A stretch of DNA of 6,673 nucleotides from Alphaproteobacteria bacterium (GTDB lineage: Bacteria; Pseudomonadota; Alphaproteobacteria; JANQSM01), in assembly GCA_028284025.1 (NCBI GenBank), contig JANQSM010000153.1:1-6673 (forward strand). Direction: 5' to 3'. Position numbers and translations under genes: made by a program. Under the pieces are notes generated by a model. The model saw nothing but the letters and a program-made list of their open reading frames with translations. It searched no databases and was not told the origin of the DNA. Position 1 is the stretch's first letter. Every line of letters begins with the position of its first letter. Shown here one piece after another: positions 1 through 5,805 of this stretch.

Positions 1-696
1 AAATAGATCAGCTGCCATTCCGGCGCAGTCCCCCACATTATCCCCTACGTTATCAGCAATTACTGCCGGGTTACGAGGATCATCTTCAGGAATTCCAGCT
101 TCTACCTTACCAACCAGGTCAGCCCCCACATCAGCACCTTTAGTGAAAATTCCACCCCCCAAACGGGCAAAGATGGAAATAAGAGAAGCACCAAAACTAA
201 GGGCTATCAACGCTTCCAGAATAGTCCGCACTGGCAGTCCAAGCTCCCGCAGAACAACGTAATAAATTGCCACTCCCAAAAGACCAAGGCCCACAACAAG
301 CATGCCTGTTACAGCACCAGATTTAAATGCAATATTTAAAGCAGGTACCAATCCCTGACGAGCAGCTTCTGTCGTACGCACATTGGCACGGACGGATACA
401 TTCATGCCGATAAATCCAGCTACACCAGAGAATATTGCTCCGATTAAAAAGCCAACACCGACATAACTACCTAGAAATGCCCATAACAGAACACAAATGA
501 CAAGACCCACAATACCAATAGTCGTATATTGGCGGGTTAAAAACGCCTTGGCGCCTTCTTGAATAGCACCGGCAATTTCCTTCATACGGGACGTGCCTGT
601 AGGCGCCGCCATTACCGTACGTGTTGTGATCAAGCCATATAACAGGGCAACAAAGCCACAAGCGATCACAAATAAATAGGGATACATTGAAAGCAT
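1..696 (-). CDS. hppA: Membrane-bound H+/Na+-translocating pyrophosphatase, N-terminal part (runs off the window)
   Basis: Integral membrane enzyme that couples hydrolysis of pyrophosphate to ion pumping across the cytoplasmic membrane. I translated 232 residues from the ATG at 696 to the window edge with no stop. The protein opens with a hydrophobic helix ([18 protein letters not shown]), followed by the family segment [20 protein letters not shown] at about 38-57. More membrane helices follow, and then the substrate-binding signature from about residue 180: [20 protein letters not shown], then [20 protein letters not shown]. Family members are about 660-700 residues, so roughly a third is present. 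The start is supported by AGGAAAGG at 706-713, nine bases upstream; a second in-frame ATG lies at 687. The residue that separates K+-dependent from K+-independent enzymes lies further on, so subtype and ion cannot be called. All ten Arg codons here are CGN. Confidence 0.97.
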   Translation of the reverse strand, partial: MLSMYPYLFVIACGFVALLYGLITTRTVMAAPTGTSRMKEIAGAIQEGAKAFLTRQYTTIGIVGLVICVLLWAFLGSYVGVGFLIGAIFSGVAGFIGMNVSVRANVRTTEAARQGLVPALNIAFKSGAVTGMLVVGLGLLGVAIYYVVLRELGLPVRTILEALIALSFGASLISIFARLGGGIFTKGADVGADLVGKVEAGIPEDDPRNPAVIADNVGDNVGDCAGMAADLF

Positions 697-716
697 AGGG
701 TTGAACCTTTCCTATA

Positions 717-734
717 GTTGTTTTTGTTGTTTTT
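717..734. repeat. Perfect 9-bp tandem duplication upstream of hppA
   Basis: The plus strand reads GTTGTTTTT twice in a row (717-725 and 726-734); on the hppA sense strand this is AAAAACAAC twice. It lies just upstream of the hppA Shine-Dalgarno sequence. A C/A-rich unstructured leader could help ribosome loading, but that is inference. It could also simply be a replication-slippage product. Confidence 0.8.
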
Positions 735-757
735 ATTCAAGGGTCAACCAATGCCAA
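730..757 (-). promoter_or_regulatory. Possible sigma-70-type promoter for hppA
   Basis: On the minus strand TTGGCA (757-752, 5 of 6 matches to TTGACA) is followed after 16 bases by TAAAAA (735-730, 4 of 6 matches to TATAAT). A start near 723 would give a leader of about 27 bases that keeps the AGGAAAGG ribosome binding site. The match is modest and the region is A/T-rich, so chance is a real possibility. hppA could also be read through from the upstream genes. Confidence 0.22.
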
Positions 758-794
758 AATTTAATCGAAAAAGCAAGAAAAGATTATTCAAGGG
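733..794. repeat. Pair of 11-bp direct repeats in the hppA upstream region
   Basis: TTATTCAAGGG occurs at 733-743 and again at 784-794 (CCCTTGAATAA on the transcribed-gene strand), with starts 51 bp apart, about five helical turns. Both copies lie between the end of the FliL-like gene and the start of hppA. Identity is exact over the 11 bases. It could be a protein-binding pair or chance in a short A/T-rich gap. Confidence 0.6.
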
Positions 795-798
795 GCTT

Positions 799-1251
799 TC
801 AACTGAAAGAGCGCGTATTTTTAGCGCGGAAAAGGACTTCATTAATTAATTCTTCCCCCAGCACATTATTACAAATGGTCTTAATGCGCTTTTTCAGGAA
901 GTCAAAATCAGTCAGGTAATTGCGTGTCCTGTTAGAGGCAATCTCATGAAGATAATTCACAATCTTGCTACGCAAAACTGGCTCCATTTTATCAATGTAT
1001 TCCAGTTTATCTTCGCCTTTAATATCCAGAATCAGAACGTACGTAATATGTTCAGACACCATACCTTCTTTTAATACTGTTATTGTAATGGGATCAAGGC
1101 GGGCAAAGAACGGAACAGGTTCGGCTGAAGCTTGACCATCTTCTTCAGCATGGCTGTCTCCGCCTGCAAGAACAGGAGAAACTGTAACACACAGCAAAAA
1201 AGCTGCTGTCAGCAGAAAAGAAAGCTTTTTAAAGAATGAAAATATTTCCAA
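799..1251 (-). CDS. Small exported or membrane-anchored protein, FliL-like
   Basis: A 150-residue protein between nusB and hppA. It has a charged start (FFKK), a hydrophobic segment at about 10-29 ending SPVLA (a plausible signal peptidase site after A29, or an uncleaved anchor), a short acidic linker (30-45), and a C-terminal domain from about 47. That domain resembles the periplasmic part of FliL, the flagellar stator-associated protein: an FFARLDPITITVL strand, a second strand HITYVLILDIKG, a long helix EPVLRSKIVNYLHEIASNRT, then FDFLKKRIKTICNNVLG and ELINEVLFR. The usual FliL ending (VYFTEFVIQ-like) is not evident. This is pattern recognition, not a search result, and the protein may be a non-flagellar relative. 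Translation starts at TTG (1251), supported by GGAGAGG at 1260-1266 with eight-base spacing; the next in-frame Met is residue 64, too late. No flagellar genes are nearby. Confidence 0.75.
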   Translation of the reverse strand: MEIFSFFKKLSFLLTAAFLLCVTVSPVLAGGDSHAEEDGQASAEPVPFFARLDPITITVLKEGMVSEHITYVLILDIKGEDKLEYIDKMEPVLRSKIVNYLHEIASNRTRNYLTDFDFLKKRIKTICNNVLGEELINEVLFRAKNTRSFS

Positions 1252-1259
1252 TGGAATTT

Positions 1260-1266
1260 CCTCTCC
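1260..1266 (-). promoter_or_regulatory. Strong Shine-Dalgarno fixing a TTG start
   Basis: The minus strand reads GGAGAGG eight bases before the TTG at 1251. No in-frame ATG or GTG lies between this site and residue 64 of the frame, so the ribosome binding site is what decides the unusual start of the FliL-like gene. Confidence 0.7.
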
Positions 1267-1278
1267 ACACTTACTATT

Positions 1279-1308
1279 TCTGCCAGAATATCACCATATT
1301 CTTTCAGA
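1279..1308 (-). other. Imperfect hairpin between nusB and the FliL-like gene
   Basis: The sense RNA can fold as UCUG, AA, AGAAUAU, loop GGUG, AUAUUCU, GG, CAGA: a 7-bp inner stem with a tetraloop, a symmetric A/G internal loop, and a 4-bp outer stem. It sits 25 bases after the nusB stop and upstream of the FliL-like gene's ribosome site. No U-run follows on the minus strand, so it does not look like an intrinsic terminator. It may be an mRNA-stabilising or processing element, or a DNA dyad. Confidence 0.45.
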
Positions 1309-1333
1309 TATATTAATGGATACTTGCTATTTG

Positions 1334-1774
1334 CTATATTTCGTCGGGGCGAAGAAGATGGGCAAGTTTGTCGAGGATTTTATTGATAAAAGACGTATCT
1401 TCTATATCAAAGCTATGCGCAATATCCAGATATTCATTAATGACTGTCTTCGGCGGTGTTTCACTTTGAAACAAAAGCTCATAAGTACCACATCTTAATA
1501 CGGCCAAAGCAACTGAATCCAGGCGATCAACAGTCCATCCGTCTGCTAAAGATTCTGAAATCATTTCATTTAACTGATCCAGATGTGTCTCTACACCTTC
1601 TACCAAAGTAGTAAAATAAGTACGGTCCAAATCTCCCTGTTCTAAAGATTCTTCATCTTTACCTACTCGGTGGGTAAGAAATTGACCGATAATGCTACGC
1701 GCAGAGTCTTCAGATTTTGCAAGCTGGAATACTGCCTGTGTGGCTGTCAAGCGGGCAAGGGTACGCTTTTTCAT
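1334..1774 (-). CDS. nusB: Transcription antitermination factor NusB
   Basis: A 146-residue all-helical RNA-binding protein that joins NusE (ribosomal protein S10) at boxA RNA to promote antitermination, chiefly of rRNA operons. The length is normal for the family. Recognisable features are the basic N-terminus KKRTLARLTATQAVFQ (2-16), the helix RLDSVALAVLRCGTYELL (84-101), and the C-terminal PPKTVINEYLDIAHSF (107-122) followed by FINKILDKLA (129-138), the characteristic NusB ending. Its ATG overlaps the ribH stop as ATGA (1774-1771). The nearest ribosome site, GAAGGA, is about 14 bases upstream, so translation probably depends on coupling to ribH. The ribH-nusB pairing is widespread in proteobacteria. 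Seven of its eight Arg codons are CGN. Confidence 0.97.
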   Translation of the reverse strand: MKKRTLARLTATQAVFQLAKSEDSARSIIGQFLTHRVGKDEESLEQGDLDRTYFTTLVEGVETHLDQLNEMISESLADGWTVDRLDSVALAVLRCGTYELLFQSETPPKTVINEYLDIAHSFDIEDTSFINKILDKLAHLLRPDEI

Positions 1775-2220
1775 GATGCTTTTGCAAATCCTTCAACCGG
1801 GTATTTTTTATGAAGCTCCAGAATGGAAAGCAATGCACTGACCGCTTCTTGACCTTTATTCTTTTGCTTACGATCAGCACGCAGCTTTGCCTGCTCTTGA
1901 TTCTCACAGGTCAACACACCCACACCAATCGCCAGGCCCTGCTCTATTGCCAACTGATTCAATCCCCTGAAGCATTCAGCACATATATAATCATAATGAG
2001 AAGTTTCTCCGCGAATCACACATCCCAGAGCAATAAAACCAGAAAAATTAGTCTGAGCATGGCTTACATGCGCCATTGCCGCTGGGATCTCCAAAGCTCC
2101 GGCAACATCAATAATCTCATAATCCAGGCCAGCAGCCTTAAGGCTTTCGGTGGTTCCAGCTGTAAGTTCGTCGATAATTTCAGTATAATACGGCGCACGT
2201 ACTATTAAGACTTTTGCCAT
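1771..2220 (-). CDS. ribH: 6,7-dimethyl-8-ribityllumazine synthase
   Basis: Condenses 5-amino-6-ribitylaminouracil with 3,4-dihydroxy-2-butanone 4-phosphate to make the lumazine precursor of riboflavin. The 149 residues are full length for a minimal subunit. Visible motifs are VAGALEIPAA (39-48; the family PGAxExP loop, here with Ala for Pro), ALGCVIRGETSHYDYIC (64-80) with the catalytic His at 75, GVLTCENQEQAKLRA (101-115), which positions the phosphate-binding Arg, and NKGQEA (121-126). The ATG is one base after the ribBA stop, with GGGGA ten bases upstream inside the ribBA end; its own stop overlaps nusB. Many alphaproteobacteria carry a second lumazine synthase elsewhere; this cluster-embedded one is expected to be the biosynthetic copy. 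Confidence 0.97.
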   Translation of the reverse strand: MAKVLIVRAPYYTEIIDELTAGTTESLKAAGLDYEIIDVAGALEIPAAMAHVSHAQTNFSGFIALGCVIRGETSHYDYICAECFRGLNQLAIEQGLAIGVGVLTCENQEQAKLRADRKQKNKGQEAVSALLSILELHKKYPVEGFAKAS

Positions 2221-2221
2221 G

Positions 2222-3406
2222 CTATTTAATTCCCCGTGTACTGGTGATTTCTAGATCATAGCCTTCCAATGAAACTATCTTGCGCTGGCTGTTAGTCAAA
2301 AGTTCCATTTTTTGAACTCCTAAATCACGCAAAATCTGTGCGCCAATTCCATAATTACGAAGCTCAACAGATTTTTTCCCTCCACCAAAGTTCATCGCAT
2401 CGGAAATATGCTTGGAAACAGAATCCTGTGAGCGATCCCGAATAATGACGACAACACCAGAACCATTCTGATCAATCAATTGCATGGCCTTGTGTAATTC
2501 TCCTGCACGGCTGGATTGGGTGGAAAGCAAGACATCATTAAAAATATTCATCGCGTGCATGCGCACCAAAACTGAATCAGAATCTTCAATATTTCCTTTA
2601 ATCAGTGCAATATGTTCATGGCCAGATAACTGATTTTGATAAATATGCAGCTTAAACTTACCCGCATGTTCCGTCACTAACTCAGATGTATGAGTTCGTG
2701 TCACGGTAGTTTCATGCGATAAACGATAAGCGATCAAATCCGCAATGGTTGCAATTTTCAATTGGTGATTTTGCGAAAACTTCACCAAATCCGGCAAGCG
2801 CGCCATTTGCCCATCTTCATTCATAATCTCACAGATCACACCTGCTGGAATTAATCCAGCCATAGCAGCCAGATCAACAGCAGCCTCTGTGTGACCTGCC
2901 CTTTCAAGCACACCACCCTGTTTAGCCGCTAGCGGAAATATATGGCCTGGCACGTTTAGATCATCCCGAGATTTTTGTGGATCAATCGCCACCGCAATAG
3001 TTCGGGCACGGTCTGCCGCTGAAATACCCGTGGTCACCCCTTCTTTAGCTTCAATAGATAATGTAAAGGCCGTACGGTTGGTCCGCCGGTTATTTTGCTC
3101 CATTAATGGCAGGTTCAACTGTTCAATACGCTTGTGATCTAACGATAAACAGACTAGCCCGCGACCGTATTTAGACATAAAGTTGATTGCATCTGGTGTT
3201 GCCATTTGCGCGGCAATAATTAAATCCCCTTCGTTTTCACGGTCTTCATCATCTACTAATACGACCATCTTCCCATTACGAATGTCTTCCACCACTTCAT
3301 CAATGGGAGATAAATATTTTGACCAATCTTCTTCAACTGTCACCAAACTATTATTGGATGGAGCTTCGTTTATCTGTAGGTCAACATTTTTTAAATTTTC
3401 TTTCAT
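2222..3406 (-). CDS. ribBA: 3,4-dihydroxy-2-butanone 4-phosphate synthase with degenerate GTP cyclohydrolase II domain (RibBA/RibBX type)
   Basis: A 394-residue two-domain protein. The N-terminal half (about 30-230) is an intact DHBP synthase, which turns ribulose 5-phosphate into the four-carbon unit plus formate: DDEDRENEGD at 52-61 (acidic metal-binding loop), GRGLVC at 81-86, VTTGISAADRA at 124-134, GHIFPL at 154-159, RAGHTEAAVDLA at 169-180 and the Glu of AGVICEIMNEDG at 188-199. The C-terminal half (about 240-394) aligns with GTP cyclohydrolase II, with RMH at 282-284 and YGIGAQILRDLGV at 352-364. However, the region that should hold the three zinc cysteines (usually SxCLTGD and RCDCG) reads NIFNDVLLSTQSSRAGELH, with no Cys, and the usual RQEGRGIGL loop is RDRSQDSVS. 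GTP cyclohydrolase activity is therefore unlikely. About 28 residues precede the conserved domain; the start is supported by GGAG eight bases upstream and the ATGA overlap with ribE. One of 22 Arg codons is AGG. Confidence 0.93.
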   Translation of the reverse strand: MKENLKNVDLQINEAPSNNSLVTVEEDWSKYLSPIDEVVEDIRNGKMVVLVDDEDRENEGDLIIAAQMATPDAINFMSKYGRGLVCLSLDHKRIEQLNLPLMEQNNRRTNRTAFTLSIEAKEGVTTGISAADRARTIAVAIDPQKSRDDLNVPGHIFPLAAKQGGVLERAGHTEAAVDLAAMAGLIPAGVICEIMNEDGQMARLPDLVKFSQNHQLKIATIADLIAYRLSHETTVTRTHTSELVTEHAGKFKLHIYQNQLSGHEHIALIKGNIEDSDSVLVRMHAMNIFNDVLLSTQSSRAGELHKAMQLIDQNGSGVVVIIRDRSQDSVSKHISDAMNFGGGKKSVELRNYGIGAQILRDLGVQKMELLTNSQRKIVSLEGYDLEITSTRGIK

Positions 3407-3999
3407 GCTGATATCTCCAATGTTCGGGCAGCATACCGCGCCAATGTATCAATTTCCAAATTCACTTCATCTCCCTCTTCCAGGTCGCCGAATATCGTTT
3501 CTTGCAACGTGTGCGGAATAATATTGACCCCAAAGTAATCCTGTTCAACCTCATTCACAGTTAGAGAAACGCCATTTAACGCCACTGACCCCTTAGATGC
3601 AATAAACTTTTTCAGTTTTTGGGGTAACTCAAACTGAAAGCGCCAGCTTTGCCCATCCTGCTTTCTGGAAAGAACTTTCACAACTGCATCAACATGGCCA
3701 GAAACAATGTGCCCCCCCATTTCATCTCCCAGCCGTAAAGAAGCTTCCAGATTAACCTGTGTTCCTTTCTGCCAGTTTTTTAGGGTGGTTACGTTTAAGG
3801 TCTCCAATGATACATCCGCCGTGAAGGTATTATCAGTCTTATCCGTCACCGTAAGACATACGCCTGAACAGGCAATGGATGCTCCAATATCAATACTTTT
3901 AAGATTTAAACGGGTCTGAATGGTAAACGCTTTATCGCCGCCAGCACTTTGCTGTAAAGTCGTTACTTCACCCACATCTTTTATAATGCCCGTAAACAT
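3403..3999 (-). CDS. ribE: Riboflavin synthase (alpha subunit)
   Basis: Dismutates two molecules of 6,7-dimethyl-8-ribityllumazine into riboflavin and 5-amino-6-ribitylaminouracil, the last step of the pathway. The 198 residues show the expected internal duplication of lumazine-binding beta-barrels. Repeat 1 (1 to about 95) holds the diagnostic start MFTGII and IACSGVCLTV (42-51). Repeat 2 begins around GGHIVSGHVD (95-104), with GSVALNGVSLTVN (137-149) and NIIPHTLQET (159-168). The start at 3999 gives the invariant MFTGII; its ribosome site is weak (AAGAGC about 12 bases upstream). The gene is separated by 59 bases from the unusual insert upstream and overlaps ribBA by four bases downstream. 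Some databases use ribC for the same enzyme. Confidence 0.97.
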   Translation of the reverse strand: MFTGIIKDVGEVTTLQQSAGGDKAFTIQTRLNLKSIDIGASIACSGVCLTVTDKTDNTFTADVSLETLNVTTLKNWQKGTQVNLEASLRLGDEMGGHIVSGHVDAVVKVLSRKQDGQSWRFQFELPQKLKKFIASKGSVALNGVSLTVNEVEQDYFGVNIIPHTLQETIFGDLEEGDEVNLEIDTLARYAARTLEISA

Positions 4000-4013
4000 G
4001 GCGTATATGTAGC

Positions 4014-4027
4014 TCTTTTTAAAAAGA
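4014..4027. repeat. 14-bp perfect A/T-rich palindrome upstream of ribE
   Basis: TCTTTTTAAAAAGA is self-complementary and lies in the 59-base gap between the 564-residue insert and ribE, 15 bases before the ribE start. It could be a binding site for a dimeric regulator or a marker of the insertion boundary. Low complexity makes a chance palindrome fairly likely. Confidence 0.5.
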
Positions 4028-4058
4028 TTAGCAAGGCGAATGCAGCGCTATAAACCTT

Positions 4059-5753
4059 TTATCGAGCGCCTGAACCACCCCGGCAATGACCAGCCCGTGC
4101 AGAGAGTACCGCGATAGCAGTATCTAATGGCATACCTAGGTTAGCTTGATTACCTGTATTCCTCAAAGCATCCTCATCACCATCACTAATCTGGTTTATG
4201 CGCTCCAACAGCTCATGATTGCCGGTCTGGGTAGCATGCTGAAAAGCAATCCGTAGTTCTCGACTATATTTTTCTGGACCCTTATCTAAAATAGCCCTAC
4301 AGGCCAATTCCTTTACTTCTGATTCTAGAGGAATCTGTTCGCATTCAAGAACTGCAATAGCAAAATCAAACAAATTTGCCCCATCCATCAACATAGTATC
4401 AGCATAACGCTCCCCCAGCGCTATAGTAGCAATGCTTGAAAGAAGACTTTCTACACCTTCAGCACCTTCACAAGACTCTAATATCATATGAACAGCACAA
4501 GCAGGCATATCACCAAGAAGCCCTCTCACTAATTGTTCGCACAATATTTGCACTTCAGGATCTACAGCAGCAATATTGTTTCCGATCAATAAATCCAGGG
4601 CTGTGTGAGCATCACATAGGTCACCTAGGTCATCGTCACCCCTAAAACCGGACTCTATTGGTTTTCTTACAATTTCTTTCAAAGCTTCAAAAAGAGGAGC
4701 GGCCTTTGCAAGAATTTGATCCTGGCATGAGGTCTCTTCTACATCCCTTCTCACACAATCTGCGGCCTCTTTAAAACAGGGAAATACCAAATCATTCATC
4801 AAAGATCCATCTATTTCAGGTACAATGGTTGCCTGTACCAGTTTCCCTAATTCATAAAACCTTTGAGAAAGGGGGACCTTCACGTTATCAATCTTCGTCC
4901 TAATAGCCTCATGACTAGCAATTCTTTTTAAGGCTCTAAGACGCTCAAGCTCCTTTTGTGCATCATCAACCTTTCCTTCTTCCCTGAACCGGTCATTGGC
5001 CTGCATAATAAAACCACAAAGCTCCACTCTATCGTGGAACTCATTAAGCTCAATAGAGTCTGATGCTTCAACAGCAGGAAAAAAGGTAGCTGAAAACCTA
5101 ATATATTCTCTGGCTTCATTAAAATCCCCAGCGTCAAGAGCCGCTTTAATAACCCGAATAAAAAGGTTATTGAGTCCAATAATTGTTGCTAACCGTGATA
5201 ATAAATGCCACGCAGCACTATGGCCATCTTCTGTCAACGCTGCTAAAATCTTTTTATTAACTTCTGCATCGATAATATCTCTCACTACGCCTTGAGTTGC
5301 CGTGCCTGAATCCCCTTCAATACATTCTCTTTTCAAATCTCCGGCTAAAAATGTAATGGCCCTAAAAAAATCATCCCCTGTTGCATGTGCTAATTTTTCT
5401 GCCATCAAGGTTTTTGCTTCCTCCTCACATTCAATAACGCTTGATACGGGTACATTTTCTGGCAAGGCTGTATTATGGCTATAATACTCAGCTTCATACA
5501 ATGTAAAAACAAGAGCACTCCAGACGTAGGAGTCAGGATAAGATTCGCTATTTTCAAAAATCCCTTTTGCAATCCGCAAAAAAAGGTTCCCCATAAATAG
5601 TGAACCTTCATCATCCTTTTTATAGCTATCTTCATAATATGCAAAATTAAGGAGCAACTGAAAAGCCAGGTTAAAAGACTTTAATGCTAAGTGTTGCTCT
5701 AGCTCTTTTTCCGCTGATTCAATTTCTCGAACTACTTCTTGTAACGTACCCAT
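4059..5753 (-). CDS. Unrecognised 564-residue helical protein inserted in the rib cluster
   Basis: I do not recognise this protein. It appears cytoplasmic: no signal peptide or membrane helix. It reads as almost entirely alpha-helical, with many short amphipathic helices broken by acidic loops, an acidic overall composition, 13 cysteines, and a likely coiled-coil stretch at about 252-290 (charged heptads around DDAQKELERLRALKRI). Its pattern suggests an alpha-solenoid or other helical-repeat scaffold, but I see no clear TPR, HEAT or ankyrin signature and no catalytic motif. It ends in a short Gly/Arg tail (CRGGSGAR). The ATG at 5753 has AGAGA seven bases upstream and AAGG slightly further away. 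It sits 52 bases after ribD and 59 before ribE, where alphaproteobacterial clusters normally have nothing. By hand count 18 of its 31 Arg codons are AGA/AGG, far above its neighbours (6 of 70), pointing to foreign origin. The 564-codon frame is uninterrupted, so it is probably expressed. Any link to riboflavin is unproven. Confidence 0.88.
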   Translation of the reverse strand: MGTLQEVVREIESAEKELEQHLALKSFNLAFQLLLNFAYYEDSYKKDDEGSLFMGNLFLRIAKGIFENSESYPDSYVWSALVFTLYEAEYYSHNTALPENVPVSSVIECEEEAKTLMAEKLAHATGDDFFRAITFLAGDLKRECIEGDSGTATQGVVRDIIDAEVNKKILAALTEDGHSAAWHLLSRLATIIGLNNLFIRVIKAALDAGDFNEAREYIRFSATFFPAVEASDSIELNEFHDRVELCGFIMQANDRFREEGKVDDAQKELERLRALKRIASHEAIRTKIDNVKVPLSQRFYELGKLVQATIVPEIDGSLMNDLVFPCFKEAADCVRRDVEETSCQDQILAKAAPLFEALKEIVRKPIESGFRGDDDLGDLCDAHTALDLLIGNNIAAVDPEVQILCEQLVRGLLGDMPACAVHMILESCEGAEGVESLLSSIATIALGERYADTMLMDGANLFDFAIAVLECEQIPLESEVKELACRAILDKGPEKYSRELRIAFQHATQTGNHELLERINQISDGDEDALRNTGNQANLGMPLDTAIAVLSARAGHCRGGSGAR

Positions 5754-5770
5754 TTTAAAATCTCTACCTT

Positions 5771-5800
5771 GTTATAGCTTTTTGAAACCTCAACACATAA
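5771..5800 (-). promoter_or_regulatory. Weak candidate promoter for the inserted gene
   Basis: In the 52-base gap after ribD the minus strand has TATAAC (5776-5771, 5 of 6 matches to TATAAT) preceded by TTATGT (5800-5795, 3 of 6 matches to TTGACA) with 18-base spacing. The start point would lie only about 10-12 bases before the ATG, keeping the closer AGAGA site. The -35 is poor, so this is tentative; the gene may instead be co-transcribed with ribD. Confidence 0.18.
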
Positions 5801-5805
5801 CCATA

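Noticed and set aside
711..740. Apparent promoter TTGAAT - 18 bp - TATAGG before hppA, with the spacer made exactly of the 9-bp tandem repeat.
   Set aside because: Transcription would begin at about 704, inside or after the AGGAAAGG ribosome site and only about eight bases before the ATG, so it conflicts with the clear Shine-Dalgarno.
698..750. Long-range pairing GGTTGA (750-745) with TCAACC (703-698) that might hide the hppA start.
   Set aside because: Six base pairs across a loop of about 40 bases is too weak to support, and the ribosome site stays in the loop.
796..809. Inverted repeat CTTTCA-AC-TGAAAG at the end of the FliL-like gene as an intrinsic terminator.
   Set aside because: The stem is only 5-6 A/T-rich pairs and is followed by CCCC rather than a U-run, with U-rich bases only further downstream.
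1810..2208. A 132-codon open frame on the plus strand opposite ribH.
   Set aside because: It lies entirely antisense to a clearly conserved gene, has no recognisable motif and no separate ribosome site; it is a coding shadow. The other plus-strand frames in the window (for example 4996-5295 and 3183-3521) were dropped for the same reason.
4000..4058. FMN riboswitch upstream of the riboflavin genes.
   Set aside because: The gap is only 59 bases, much shorter than the FMN aptamer, and I see none of its conserved core. The 52-base gap after ribD is also too short.
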